From: Scatomorpha stercorigallinarum
GTDB lineage: Bacteria; Bacillota; Clostridia; Oscillospirales; Oscillospiraceae
Assembly (NCBI GenBank): GCA_944387865.1
Contig: CALXGN010000017.1
Location: forward strand, 1-49,521
Reading direction: 5' to 3'
DNA: 49,521 bases
A model generated the notes under the pieces. It searched no databases and was not told the DNA's origin. It saw only the letters and a list, made by a program, of their open reading frames with translations. This document shows positions 1-11,568 of the stretch, piece after piece. The position numbers were made by a program, and so were the translations under genes. Position 1 is the first letter of the stretch; each line of letters starts with the position of its first letter.

Positions 1-3339
<3,339 letters not shown>

Positions 3340-3488
3340 CGATGCACTCTCCTCGTGTTGGAATCGCTTGTACACCCGGCGGTGTTGTCAAATATTCGCG
3401 GCCCTCTGTTGCATTTTCATGAAAACCTGATAGAATATCCATGTAAAGAGAATTGGGAAACTGTCCCCTCTCGATGACATAGCAAGTC

Positions 3489-3517
3489 ATTATATCATCT
3501 GTATATATGGCTGTCAA
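3489..3517 (-). promoter_or_regulatory. Consensus SigA promoter of rpoB
   Basis: On the minus strand TTGACA (3517-3512) and TATAAT (3494-3489) are separated by exactly 17 bases, a perfect match to the vegetative promoter. The start site should fall near 3482, giving an rpoB leader of about 140 bases. Confidence 0.9.
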
Positions 3518-3546
3518 GCTATATTTTGTTAAGGCGTGAAATTTCC

Positions 3547-3571
3547 GGCGGGGGTCGTCCCCGTCTTTTTT
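3547..3571 (+). terminator. Terminator-like hairpin in the leader of the 3619 gene
   Basis: GGCGGGG (3547-3553) can pair with CCCCGTC (3559-3565, one G-U), followed by six T. It points along the plus strand but no plus-strand gene precedes it in the window. It may therefore attenuate transcripts entering the gene at 3619, or stop stray antisense transcription out of the rpoB promoter region. Confidence 0.4.
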
Positions 3572-3618
3572 GTTGCCCGGAGCGCTCTGTGCCCGGGTCT
3601 CTGTGTGGGAGGAACGCT

Positions 3619-4824
3619 ATGGATATCTCCGTGATCATTCTGCTCTTTGCCGAGGCCCTGCTGGCCCTGGCGGCGCTCTACTTCTCCGGCCTTTTGAAGC
3701 GCCCGCGCGATGTCGCCGTGAGCGCCGCGCTCGTGGCGGCGGCCTTCGTGCTGCGCGGCCTCTGCTTCAGCCATGTCACGCTGGATTATGTAAACTTCCT
3801 CTCCCAGTGGGTGGAATACTTCCGCGCAAACGGCGGCTTTGCCGCCCTCGGCGAGCCCATCGGCAACTACAATGTGCCCTACATGTACTTCCTCGCCGCC
3901 TTCTCCTATCTGGGGATAAACGACCTCTACCTCATCAAGCTCCTGAGCGTGTTTTTCGACATCGTGCTGGCCTGGGCGGCCATGTCCCTCACGGGGCTCT
4001 ACACCGCCAGCCGCGCCAAGCGCCTGACGGCCTTTTTCGGCGTGCTTTTCCTGCCCACGGTGGTGCTCAACGGCGCCTACTGGGGCCAGTGCGACAGCAT
4101 CTACGCCGCCTTCGCCCTGCTGGGCATCTACTTTGCCCTCTCCGAGCGCCCGGCGGCCGGCATGGCCTGCATCGCCGTCAGCTTCGCGTTCAAACTGCAG
4201 GCCGTGTTCATCATGCCCATCTTCGTCGTGCTGCTGATAACGGGCCGCGTGAATATCCGCCACTTTTTCATCTTCCCCGCCGTCTACATACTGCTCATGC
4301 TGCCCGCAGTGGCCGCCGGCATGCCGTTCATGGACACGATAACGCTCTATTTCGACCAGATGGGCACGGTCGGCTCCGCCCTCAACTACAATTCGCCCAG
4401 CATCTTCGCCTTCTCCGCCAACGTGCAGGACGCGGCCCTGGCCTCGAAGCTCGGCATCCTCGCCGCCTTCGCGCTGATGCTGCTCACTTTCCTGCTCGCC
4501 GGCCTGCGCCGCTCGCGCGCGTCCATGTGGGCCGTGCTCGGCTGCGCGCTGGTGATGGCCATCGGCATCCCCTATCTCCTGCCGCACATGCACGAGCGCT
4601 ATTTCTTCGTGGCCGACGTGCTCACGCTGCTGTTCGCCTGCGCCGCGCCGGAGTATATTGCCCTGCCGGTGTTGGCGCAGTTCGCCTCCCTCCTCGGCTA
4701 CCACGCCTATCTCCGCGGCTACTACTTCCTCCCCATGTCCTACGGCGCCATCGCCCTCGCCATAGCGCTCCTTATGGCTCTGTTCTTCACCCTCCTCCAG
4801 CTCTTCCCCCGCCAGAAGCGCTGA
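3619..4824 (+). CDS. Polytopic GT-C type glycosyltransferase, Gpi18/mannosyltransferase-like
   Basis: Integral membrane protein of 401 residues with about ten hydrophobic segments. It resembles the bacterial relatives of GPI mannosyltransferase (Gpi18-like, GT-C fold), which transfer sugars from polyprenyl-phosphate donors on the outer membrane face. Visible features are an early acidic loop (LDYVNFLSQWVEYF), the conserved loop GAYWGQCDSIYA and a late HMHERYFF motif near the C-terminus. I start it at ATG 3619 because GGGAGGAA stands 5-6 bases upstream; an in-frame extension to 3526 has no ribosome site and runs through a hairpin. It stands alone between divergent rpoB and convergent queA, with a shared terminator after the stop. 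The acceptor and donor cannot be read from the sequence. Confidence 0.75.
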   Translation: MDISVIILLFAEALLALAALYFSGLLKRPRDVAVSAALVAAAFVLRGLCFSHVTLDYVNFLSQWVEYFRANGGFAALGEPIGNYNVPYMYFLAAFSYLGINDLYLIKLLSVFFDIVLAWAAMSLTGLYTASRAKRLTAFFGVLFLPTVVLNGAYWGQCDSIYAAFALLGIYFALSERPAAGMACIAVSFAFKLQAVFIMPIFVVLLITGRVNIRHFFIFPAVYILLMLPAVAAGMPFMDTITLYFDQMGTVGSALNYNSPSIFAFSANVQDAALASKLGILAAFALMLLTFLLAGLRRSRASMWAVLGCALVMAIGIPYLLPHMHERYFFVADVLTLLFACAAPEYIALPVLAQFASLLGYHAYLRGYYFLPMSYGAIALAIALLMALFFTLLQLFPRQKR

Positions 4825-4834
4825 AATGGCAGAA

Positions 4835-4867
4835 AACGCCCCCGGCCGCTCTGCGGCCGGGGGCGTT
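4835..4867. terminator. Bidirectional terminator between the GT-C gene and queA
   Basis: A perfect 15-base inverted repeat (4835-4849 and 4853-4867, loop TCT) with an A-rich left flank and T-rich right flank. It lies between two converging genes and can serve both strands. Confidence 0.85.
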
Positions 4868-4873
4868 TCATAT

Positions 4874-5896
4874 TTATGCAATGAACATGGCGTCGCCAAA
4901 CGAGAAGAACCGGTACTTTTCCCGCACCGCCTCGGCGTAGGCGTTGAGGATGTTCTCCCGCGTGGAAAAGGCGGAGACGAGCATCACCAGCGTGCTCTCC
5001 GGCAGGTGGAAGTTCGTGATAAGCGCGTCCATGCACTTGAACTGATATCCCGGGTAGATAAAAATATCCGTCCACCCGCTCGTGGGCTCCATCGTCCCGT
5101 CCGGCCTGGCGAAGCTCTCCACCGTGCGGCAGGATGTCGTGCCCACGCAGACGACCCGCCCGCCGGCGGCCTTCGTCTCGTTGATGACGCGCGCCGTCTC
5201 CTCGGGGACGATGCAGAACTCGCTGTGCATGTCGTGGTTCTCGATCTCGTCCTCCTTCACCGGCCGGAAGGTGCCGATCCCCACGTGCAGCGTGACGAAG
5301 CACTCCCTCACGCCCATGTCCGCGATGCGCCCCAGCAGCTCCTTTGTAAAGTGCAGCCCCGCCGTGGGCGCAGCCGCGCTGCCCAGCTCACGCGAATACA
5401 CGGTCTGGTAGCGCTCGGAGTCCTGCAGCTCCTCCTTGATGTAGGGCGGCAGCGGCATCTTGCCCAGCCGCTCCAGCACCTCCAGGAAAATGCCCTCGTA
5501 GTTAAATTTGATGACCCTGTTGCCCCCCTCGGCCACGCTGAGCACGTCGGCGGTCAGCTCGCCGCCGCCAAAGCTCAGATGCGTCCCCGGGCGGGTCTTT
5601 TTCCCCGGCCGCGTGAGGCATTCCCACTCCCCGCCGCCAAGGTCGCGCAGCAGCAGCACCTCCACGGCGCCGCCGGTCTCGCGCGTACCGAGCAGCCGCG
5701 CCGGCAGGACGCGGGAGTCGTTCATCACCAGGCAGTCGCCCGGCCGCAGGAAATCGGGCAGATGGTCAAACGTGCTGTGCCGTATCTCGCCGCTCTCCCT
5801 GCCCAGCACGAGCAGGCGGGAGGCGTCCCGCCGCTCCAGCGGCGTCTGCGCGATCAGCTCAGGCGGGAGATCGTAATAAAAGTCCGATGTTTTCAT
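4874..5896 (-). CDS. queA: S-adenosylmethionine:tRNA ribosyltransferase-isomerase QueA
   Basis: Transfers and isomerises the ribosyl part of S-adenosylmethionine onto preQ1 at the wobble base of tRNAs with GUN anticodons, giving epoxyqueuosine. The 340-residue length and the opening MKTSDFYYDLPPELIAQTPL with ERRDASRLLVL are hallmark features. Further family motifs are PTAGLHFT in the middle and TNFHLPESTLVMLVSAF near the C-terminus. It follows the SpoIID-like gene with only three bases between them, so the two are probably co-transcribed. Several tRNAs that could be substrates of the queuosine pathway exist in any bacterium; none of the four in this window has a GUN anticodon. Confidence 0.97.
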   Translation of the reverse strand: MKTSDFYYDLPPELIAQTPLERRDASRLLVLGRESGEIRHSTFDHLPDFLRPGDCLVMNDSRVLPARLLGTRETGGAVEVLLLRDLGGGEWECLTRPGKKTRPGTHLSFGGGELTADVLSVAEGGNRVIKFNYEGIFLEVLERLGKMPLPPYIKEELQDSERYQTVYSRELGSAAAPTAGLHFTKELLGRIADMGVRECFVTLHVGIGTFRPVKEDEIENHDMHSEFCIVPEETARVINETKAAGGRVVCVGTTSCRTVESFARPDGTMEPTSGWTDIFIYPGYQFKCMDALITNFHLPESTLVMLVSAFSTRENILNAYAEAVREKYRFFSFGDAMFIA

Positions 5897-5899
5897 GCC

Positions 5900-7603
5900 T
5901 TATCCCCTCGCGAGCTCCACGCCCGTATAATAGAAATTGACGATCTGGTCATAGGTGTAGCCATAAGTATCCGCCATGGCGTAGGCCCCGTACTGGCTCA
6001 TGCCAAGGCTGTGCCCCCAGCCGGAGCCCTCGAAGGCGAAGCCCGCCCCCGTGTCCGTGACGGTGAAGTGGATGCTGGAAAGCCCGATGGTGGCCGTACA
6101 CAGGCGGTAGCAGTCCGCGCCCTCGAAGGAGGCCGTGCGCCCCGCGCCGTCCGTAAAGGTCAGAGCGATGACGTTCCCCGTGTCCGAGTGTTCGGCCTCC
6201 ACGGAGACGATGGAGTCGAGCGTATTGCCGCTGCGGCTCACCATGCGCGCAAGCTCGGCCGGCGTGAAGCCCACGACCCAGCTGCTGCGGCTGTTCAGCT
6301 CGTCCGCCGCCGCCTCGTAGGGGTCCAGCACGCCGCGCAGATAGGGCGTCACGCTGCCGGTGATGTTCTCGCTGTCCTCGGAGCCGCCGCCGTGGGAGGA
6401 GCTGAACATGGCGGAGATGGGCTCGCCGTCATATGTTATGTAAACTCCGGCCGTCTCGTCCACGGCCCGGTCGGAGCTGTCGGTGGAGAGATTCGTGCCC
6501 CGGTACACCTGGCAGTAGGTGTCGTTGGTGACGTCGAAGCCATAGTTTACATAATATGTGCTGCTGCCGATATAGCTCGCCACGTAGGTGCGCGCGCAGA
6601 GCGCCTGCGCCTTCAGCGCCTCCAGCGGCCAATCGGCGCTCATCTCGTAGGTGATGACGCCCTTGACATAGTCCTCGATGTCCACGATATTCACAACAGT
6701 GAGCTTCCCGCCCGTGCGCCGGACGTACTCAAAGCCGCCGTTATAGGTGTAGCCCTTGAACCAGGTCTCGGTCTTTTCACCGCTGCGGCTGATGGGACGC
6801 ACGCCGAGGCTGTAGTCCGTGCCGCAGTCGAATTCAAAGATGATGGAGGCGTCGGCCGTGCGCGTGACGGCCACACAGTAGGCGCTGGCGGAGAAGGCCT
6901 CGCCCGCTATGCCGCGCGCGGCGGCGTCCGCGGAGGCCTCGGCGGCGCTGTCGTAGTCGCCCACCAGGGCGCGGAACACGCCGTCATAATAGGCCGGGAA
7001 GCCGCCCTTATAGGCAGAGGCCGCGGAGCGCGCCTCTTCAAAGCTGCCATAGCTGCCGGGCAGCAGGATGTGATAGCAGCCCACATGCCCGTGGTCGGTG
7101 TCCGTATTGCGGTCGATGACCATGGTGATGGCCGTCTCGTCCGTAGAGCCAAGGGCGTGGAACTCGCGGTCCTCGTCATAATAGCCCAGCTCATAGCCGC
7201 TGCCCACCTCGTTTTCCAGGTTGGCATAGTCCAGCGTCCCGTTGCGGACGGAGCTGCTCTCGTCGTAGTAGTAAAGGCCCACGCGCACGTCCTGATAGGG
7301 TATGTCGATGCTGCCCGTGACGGAGAGGTGCTGCGGCGGCCCGCTGGGGGCCTCGGCCTGTCCTTCGCCGCCCTCGAGCGTCTGCAATCCGCTGCCCGTC
7401 ATCACATAGAGCTCGCCCGAGCCCAGCTGCGCGGCCGCGCCGTCGCCCGTCACCGCGTAGGCCGAGCCCACGCCGCCCGCCAGCACCTCGCCGCCGTTCA
7501 CATATACGTCCTCCGCCGCCGCGCCCCCCGGCGCCAGCAGCGCGGCGAAAAGGCAGAGCGCCGCCGCCATGGAAATGATACGCCTGATGTTCCTGCTGTA
7601 CAT
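5900..7603 (-). CDS. Exported SpoIID/LytB-domain protein with SPOR-like region
   Basis: 567 residues. An N-terminal signal segment (about residues 8-30, ending AAA) is followed by a region about 150-215 resembling a SPOR peptidoglycan-binding domain (GCYHILLPGSYGSFEEAR). The C-terminal half is the SpoIID domain, with EMSADWPLEALKAQALCART containing the expected catalytic Glu and the late motif GWGHSLGMSQYGAYAMA. SpoIID proteins are lytic transglycosylases that cut denuded glycan strands, best known in engulfment during sporulation. This copy has an added N-terminal module and sits beside queA rather than in the spoIID-spoIIQ region, so it may be a paralogue with a cell-wall role. GTG start is not needed: ATG 7603 has AAAGGTGA just upstream. 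Confidence 0.88.
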   Translation of the reverse strand: MYSRNIRRIISMAAALCLFAALLAPGGAAAEDVYVNGGEVLAGGVGSAYAVTGDGAAAQLGSGELYVMTGSGLQTLEGGEGQAEAPSGPPQHLSVTGSIDIPYQDVRVGLYYYDESSSVRNGTLDYANLENEVGSGYELGYYDEDREFHALGSTDETAITMVIDRNTDTDHGHVGCYHILLPGSYGSFEEARSAASAYKGGFPAYYDGVFRALVGDYDSAAEASADAAARGIAGEAFSASAYCVAVTRTADASIIFEFDCGTDYSLGVRPISRSGEKTETWFKGYTYNGGFEYVRRTGGKLTVVNIVDIEDYVKGVITYEMSADWPLEALKAQALCARTYVASYIGSSTYYVNYGFDVTNDTYCQVYRGTNLSTDSSDRAVDETAGVYITYDGEPISAMFSSSHGGGSEDSENITGSVTPYLRGVLDPYEAAADELNSRSSWVVGFTPAELARMVSRSGNTLDSIVSVEAEHSDTGNVIALTFTDGAGRTASFEGADCYRLCTATIGLSSIHFTVTDTGAGFAFEGSGWGHSLGMSQYGAYAMADTYGYTYDQIVNFYYTGVELARG

Positions 7604-7699
7604 TTGTTCACCTTTTGACGTTTATTGACTGATGCGCCCGGCGGTGGTAAAATTGAATCCTCAGGTACGCCGCCCCGCGCGCTTTTGACCTGATTAGAC

Positions 7700-7728
7700 A
7701 TTATAATGCCAAAACCGCGCGAATGCAA
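7700..7728 (-). promoter_or_regulatory. Promoter for the SpoIID-like/queA operon
   Basis: On the minus strand TTGCAT (7728-7723), a 17-base spacer and TATAAT (7705-7700). It points at the gene starting at 7603. The rest of 7604-7800 contains no other gene; I found no convincing plus-strand promoter for asd there. Confidence 0.6.
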
Positions 7729-7800
7729 GCATCCGGGGCCGGAATAATTTGCCTCCCGTGTGAATAGCCTTTTGGGTACGGGGAAAGGAATGATGTAAAT

Positions 7801-8886
7801 ATGGATAAGTTCAGGGTCGGCGTCATCGGCGCCACAGGCATGGTCGGTCAGCGCTTCGTCACTTTGATATCCAAGCACCCCTGGTTTGAGCTCTCCGTGC
7901 TGGCCGCCAGCTCCCGCAGCGCCGGCAAAACGTATGAGGAAGCGGCCGGCCGCCGCTGGGCGCTCGACGAGCCGATGCCGGAGGGCGCGAAGCAGCTCGT
8001 GCTGCGCGACGCGTCGGACGTCGATGCCGTCGTGGGCGATGTTGACTTCGTTTTCTCCGCCGTGGACATGAAGGCGGAGGAGATACGCGCCCTGGAGGAA
8101 GAATACGCCCGCCACGAGACGCCCGTCGTCTCCAACAACAGCGCCAACCGCTGGACGCCGGACGTGCCGATGGTAATACCGGAGATCAATCCGGAGCACC
8201 TGGAGGTCATCCCCTTCCAGAAGCAGCGCCTGGGCACGAAGAACGGCTTCATCGCCGTCAAGAGCAACTGCTCCATCCAGAGCTATGTCCCCGCTCTCTC
8301 CCCCCTGCGCGAGGAGTTCGGCCTCGAGCGCGTGCTGGCCTGCACCTACCAGGCCATCTCCGGCGCCGGCAAGACATTTGAAACCTGGCCGGAGATGGTG
8401 GACAACGTCATCCCCTACATCGGCGGCGAGGAGGAAAAGAGCGAGCGCGAGCCCATGAAGATCTGGGGCAGCGTCGAGGGCGGCATGATCCGCCCCGCCG
8501 TCAAGCCGCTCATCACCGCCCAGTGCTTCCGCGTGGCGGCCTCGAACGGCCACATGGCCGCCGTGTTCGCCAGCTTTACCAGGAAGCCCCCCATGGACGA
8601 GATCAAGGCCCGCTGGGCGGAGTTCAGGGGCCGCCCGCAGGAGTTGGGCCTCCCCAGCGCGCCGCAGCAGTTCCTGCGCTATTTTGACGAGCCCGACCGC
8701 CCGCAGACCCGTCTCGACCGCATGAACGAGAGCGGCATGCAGATATCCATCGGCCGCCTGCGCGAGGACACGCAGTACGACTACAAGTTCGCCTGCCTCA
8801 GCCACAACACCCTGCGCGGCGCCGCCGGCGGCGCCGTCGAGCTGGCCGAGCTGCTGTGCGCAGAGGGCTACATATCCCGCAAATAA
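7801..8886 (+). CDS. asd: Aspartate-semialdehyde dehydrogenase
   Basis: NADPH-dependent reduction of aspartyl phosphate to aspartate semialdehyde, the branch point to lysine/diaminopimelate, threonine and methionine. 361 residues. The N-terminal nucleotide-binding motif is VGVIGATGMVGQRF (residues 6-19), the catalytic cysteine is Cys157 in KSNCSIQ, and SNGHMAAVFA follows later. The length and the SNCSIQ context fit the longer archaeal/fungal-like branch rather than the E. coli type. ATG 7801 has AAAGGA about 10 bases upstream. It heads a run with dapA and dapB, so its main job is probably supply of diaminopimelate for peptidoglycan and lysine. Confidence 0.95.
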   Translation: MDKFRVGVIGATGMVGQRFVTLISKHPWFELSVLAASSRSAGKTYEEAAGRRWALDEPMPEGAKQLVLRDASDVDAVVGDVDFVFSAVDMKAEEIRALEEEYARHETPVVSNNSANRWTPDVPMVIPEINPEHLEVIPFQKQRLGTKNGFIAVKSNCSIQSYVPALSPLREEFGLERVLACTYQAISGAGKTFETWPEMVDNVIPYIGGEEEKSEREPMKIWGSVEGGMIRPAVKPLITAQCFRVAASNGHMAAVFASFTRKPPMDEIKARWAEFRGRPQELGLPSAPQQFLRYFDEPDRPQTRLDRMNESGMQISIGRLREDTQYDYKFACLSHNTLRGAAGGAVELAELLCAEGYISRK

Positions 8887-8904
8887 GGCTCCAGTAGCCG
8901 GAAA

Positions 8905-8925
8905 ATAAAATAAAACTTCAGGAGG
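8905..8925 (+). promoter_or_regulatory. A-rich ribosome-binding leader of dapA, identical to that of trxA
   Basis: A 21-base stretch ending in CTTCAGGAGG and beginning with an AT-only run. It recurs base for base at 32634-32654 in front of trxA. It contains the full Shine-Dalgarno AGGAGG, about 10 bases before the dapA ATG. Confidence 0.7.
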
Positions 8926-8935
8926 TATGTAAAAA

Positions 8936-9829
8936 ATGGCAAAGACACCGATATTCACCGGTTCCTGCACCGCCATCGTCACGCCCTATCTTGAAAACGG
9001 CGTGGACTACGAAAAGTACGCCGAACTGATAGACTTCCAGTATGCCGGCGGCACCTCCGCGATCCTCGTCTGCGGGACCACCGGCGAGAACCCCACCCAC
9101 ACCGCCGAGGAGCACAACAAGCTCGTGGAGCTCACCGTTGAAAAGTGCCGCGGCCGCATGAAGGTCATTGTCGGCGTCGGCGGGTACAACACCGAGCACG
9201 TCCTCGAGCAGGCCAAGCACGCCGAAGCCGCCGGGGCGGACGGCATACTCATGGTAACCCCCTATTACAACAAGACCACGCAGAAGGGCCTCGTCGCCCA
9301 CTTCACCTATGTGGCGGACCGCGTGAACGTCCCGATGATCGTCTACAACGTCCCCTCCCGCACGGGCATCGGCGTCAAGCCCGCCACCTACCTTGAGCTC
9401 AGCAAGCACCCGAACATCAACGGCGTCAAGGAGGCGAGCGGCAACATCGCCGAATACGCCATCACCCGCAGCATGTGCGGCGACGACCTTGTGTTCTGGT
9501 CCGGCAACGACTCCGACACCGTCCCGATGATGTCTCTCGGGGCCAAGGGCGTCATCTCCGTCGCGTCGAACATCATCCCCGCGGATGTCGCCAGGCTCTG
9601 CAAGCTGTGTCTTGACGGAGACTTCACCGCCGCCGCGGCCGAATACTTCCGCCTTGCGGACTTCTTCGACAAGCTCTTCATCGAGACCAACCCCATCCCC
9701 GTCAAGGCCGCAATGAACCTCGCCGGGATGAACGTCGGCAAGCTCCGTCTGCCGCTCGTCGAGATTTCCGAGCCCAGCAAGGCCAAGCTGATAGAGAGCA
9801 TGCACGCCCTCGGCCTAAAGACCGTCTGA
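8936..9829 (+). CDS. dapA: 4-hydroxy-tetrahydrodipicolinate synthase
   Basis: Condenses pyruvate with aspartate semialdehyde in the first step of the diaminopimelate/lysine branch. 297 residues, the normal length. Active-site features are all present: CGTTGE (46-51) with the Thr-Thr pair, Tyr137 in VYNVPSRTG and the Schiff-base Lys165 in GVKEASGN. AGGAGG precedes the ATG in an A-rich leader. It lies 49 bases after asd and 11 bases before dapB and is surely in the same operon. Confidence 0.97.
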   Translation: MAKTPIFTGSCTAIVTPYLENGVDYEKYAELIDFQYAGGTSAILVCGTTGENPTHTAEEHNKLVELTVEKCRGRMKVIVGVGGYNTEHVLEQAKHAEAAGADGILMVTPYYNKTTQKGLVAHFTYVADRVNVPMIVYNVPSRTGIGVKPATYLELSKHPNINGVKEASGNIAEYAITRSMCGDDLVFWSGNDSDTVPMMSLGAKGVISVASNIIPADVARLCKLCLDGDFTAAAAEYFRLADFFDKLFIETNPIPVKAAMNLAGMNVGKLRLPLVEISEPSKAKLIESMHALGLKTV

Positions 9830-9840
9830 GGTAGAGCGCC

Positions 9841-10608
9841 ATGCTGAAGATGATCGTCTCCGGCTGCAACGGCCATATGGGCCAGTCCGTCGTCAACATC
9901 TGCTCCGGCATGGAGGATGTCGAGGTCGTGGCCGGCTTCAACCGCACAGCCGTCAGCCGCAACGGCTTCCCCGTGTACTCCGACCCCATGGAGTACACGG
10001 GCGAGGCCGACGTGGTGATAGACTTCTCCAACCCCGCCAACCTCACGGCCCTGCTGCGCTTCGCCGTGGAGCGGCAGGTACCCATCGTCCTCTGCACGAC
10101 GGGCTATTCCCCTGAGCAGCTCGCGGAGATCGACGCCGCCGCGCAGAAGGTGCCCGTTTTCAAGAGCGGCAACATGTCCCTCGGCATCAACCTCATGCTT
10201 CACCTCGTGCGCCGGGCGGCGGCCGTCCTGGGCGCGGATTTCGACATCGAGATCGTCGAGCGCCACCACCGCCGCAAGGTGGACGCCCCCAGCGGCACCG
10301 CGCTGATGATAGCGGAGGCCGCGGCAGAGTCCCTGCCCTACGAGCCTGAGCTCACCTTCGAGCGCCACAGCGTGCGCCAGCCGCGCGGGAAGCATGAGAT
10401 AGGCATCTCCTCCGTCCGAGGCGGCACCATCGTCGGCGAGCACGAGATAATTTTCGCCGGGCTCGACGAGGTGCTCGAGATAAAGCACGCCGCCCTCTCG
10501 CGCGACGTTTTCGCCGCCGGCGCCGTCACCGCCGCGCGCTTCATCGCCGGCGTCCGCGCGCCCGGCATGTACGACATGGACGACGCCCTGGCGGAGGTCA
10601 TGAAATAA
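9841..10608 (+). CDS. dapB: 4-hydroxy-tetrahydrodipicolinate reductase
   Basis: NAD(P)H-dependent reduction following DapA. 255 residues. The N-terminal motif GCNGHMGQSV binds nucleotide. The catalytic signature ERHHRRKVDAPSGTA is complete, including both histidines, the lysine and the substrate-binding SGT. It starts 11 bases after dapA and is followed 18 bases later by a glycosyltransferase gene, so the operon appears to run on into cell-surface glycosylation genes. Confidence 0.97.
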   Translation: MLKMIVSGCNGHMGQSVVNICSGMEDVEVVAGFNRTAVSRNGFPVYSDPMEYTGEADVVIDFSNPANLTALLRFAVERQVPIVLCTTGYSPEQLAEIDAAAQKVPVFKSGNMSLGINLMLHLVRRAAAVLGADFDIEIVERHHRRKVDAPSGTALMIAEAAAESLPYEPELTFERHSVRQPRGKHEIGISSVRGGTIVGEHEIIFAGLDEVLEIKHAALSRDVFAAGAVTAARFIAGVRAPGMYDMDDALAEVMK

Positions 10609-10626
10609 GCTGCCGGAGGCAAGCAC

Positions 10627-11568
10627 ATGCAAAAGCTCTCGATCATCGTCCCCTGCTACAACGAGGAGGAGACGGTCGATATCTTCTACAACGAAACTTC
10701 CGCCGTGCTCGGCGGAATGAGCGATTTGGACTGGGAGTTCATCTTTGTCGACGACGGCTCGAAGGACGGGACCATACTCGCCCTCCGCCGTCTCGCGCAG
10801 GCGGACTCCCACGTCCGCTATCTCTCCTTTTCGCGCAACTTCGGCAAGGAGGCCGCCATGTACGCGGGGCTTCAGGCCGCCTGCGGCGACTTTGTCTCCA
10901 TCATGGACGTCGATCTGCAGGACCCTCCCTCCATGCTGCCGGAGCTGCTCGCGTGCGTGCGCAACGAGGGCTATGACTGCGCCGCCGTCCGCCGCGTGAC
11001 GCGCCGCGGCGAGCCGCGCATCCGCTCCTTCTTCGCGCGCATGTTCTACAAGCTGGTGAACAAGATCAGCCGCACGGAGATCGTGGACGGCGCGCGCGAT
11101 TACCGCGTGATGACCCGCCGCATGGTGGACTCCATCCTTGAGATAACGGAGGTCAACCGTTTTTCCAAGGGCATCTTCTCCTGGGTGGGCTACAGCACGA
11201 AGTGGTTTGAGACGGAAAACGTCCAGCGCTCCGCCGGCAAGACCAAGTGGTCGTTTTTCAAGCTCCTGGTGTACGCGCTGGACGGCATGATTGCCTTTTC
11301 CACCGCGCCGCTGGCCGTCTCCTCCATCCTCGGGCTGCTCTTCTGTGTGATATCCTTCCTCGCTATCATCTTCGTCATCGTGCGCCAGCTCGTCTGGGGC
11401 GGCAGCGCCTTCGGCTGGCCCTCGCTGGTGTGCATCATCCTCTTCCTCACGGGTATCCAGCTCTTCTGCATCGGCATCCTCGGCCAGTACATCGCCAAGA
11501 TACACATGGAAGTGAAGGACCGCCCCATCTACATCGTCCGCGAACGCGGCGGCGGCGATGAGAGCTGA
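10627..11568 (+). CDS. Family 2 glycosyltransferase with two C-terminal membrane helices (CsbB/GtrB-like)
   Basis: 313 residues. The N-terminal GT-A domain has LSIIVPCYNEEETVD, FVDDGSKDGT and the metal-binding MDVDLQDPP. The C-terminus carries two membrane helices (about 228-260 and 268-297). This is the layout of polyprenyl-phosphate glycosyltransferases such as DPM1, GtrB and CsbB, which load a sugar onto undecaprenyl phosphate at the cytoplasmic face. The stop overlaps the start of the YfhO-like gene by 11 bases. The established B. subtilis pair CsbB-YfhO, which adds GlcNAc to lipoteichoic acid, has the same arrangement, so a similar role is likely. The sugar is not readable. Confidence 0.88.
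   Translation: MQKLSIIVPCYNEEETVDIFYNETSAVLGGMSDLDWEFIFVDDGSKDGTILALRRLAQADSHVRYLSFSRNFGKEAAMYAGLQAACGDFVSIMDVDLQDPPSMLPELLACVRNEGYDCAAVRRVTRRGEPRIRSFFARMFYKLVNKISRTEIVDGARDYRVMTRRMVDSILEITEVNRFSKGIFSWVGYSTKWFETENVQRSAGKTKWSFFKLLVYALDGMIAFSTAPLAVSSILGLLFCVISFLAIIFVIVRQLVWGGSAFGWPSLVCIILFLTGIQLFCIGILGQYIAKIHMEVKDRPIYIVRERGGGDES

Noticed and set aside
4826..7618. Plus-strand open frame of 930 codons across queA and the SpoIID-like gene
   Set aside because: It runs antisense to two well-supported genes and through a terminator; a codon-bias artefact of high GC.
7604..7800. Lysine riboswitch or T-box upstream of asd
   Set aside because: I could not find the lysine aptamer core, a T-box motif or a terminator there; the region instead holds a good minus-strand promoter.
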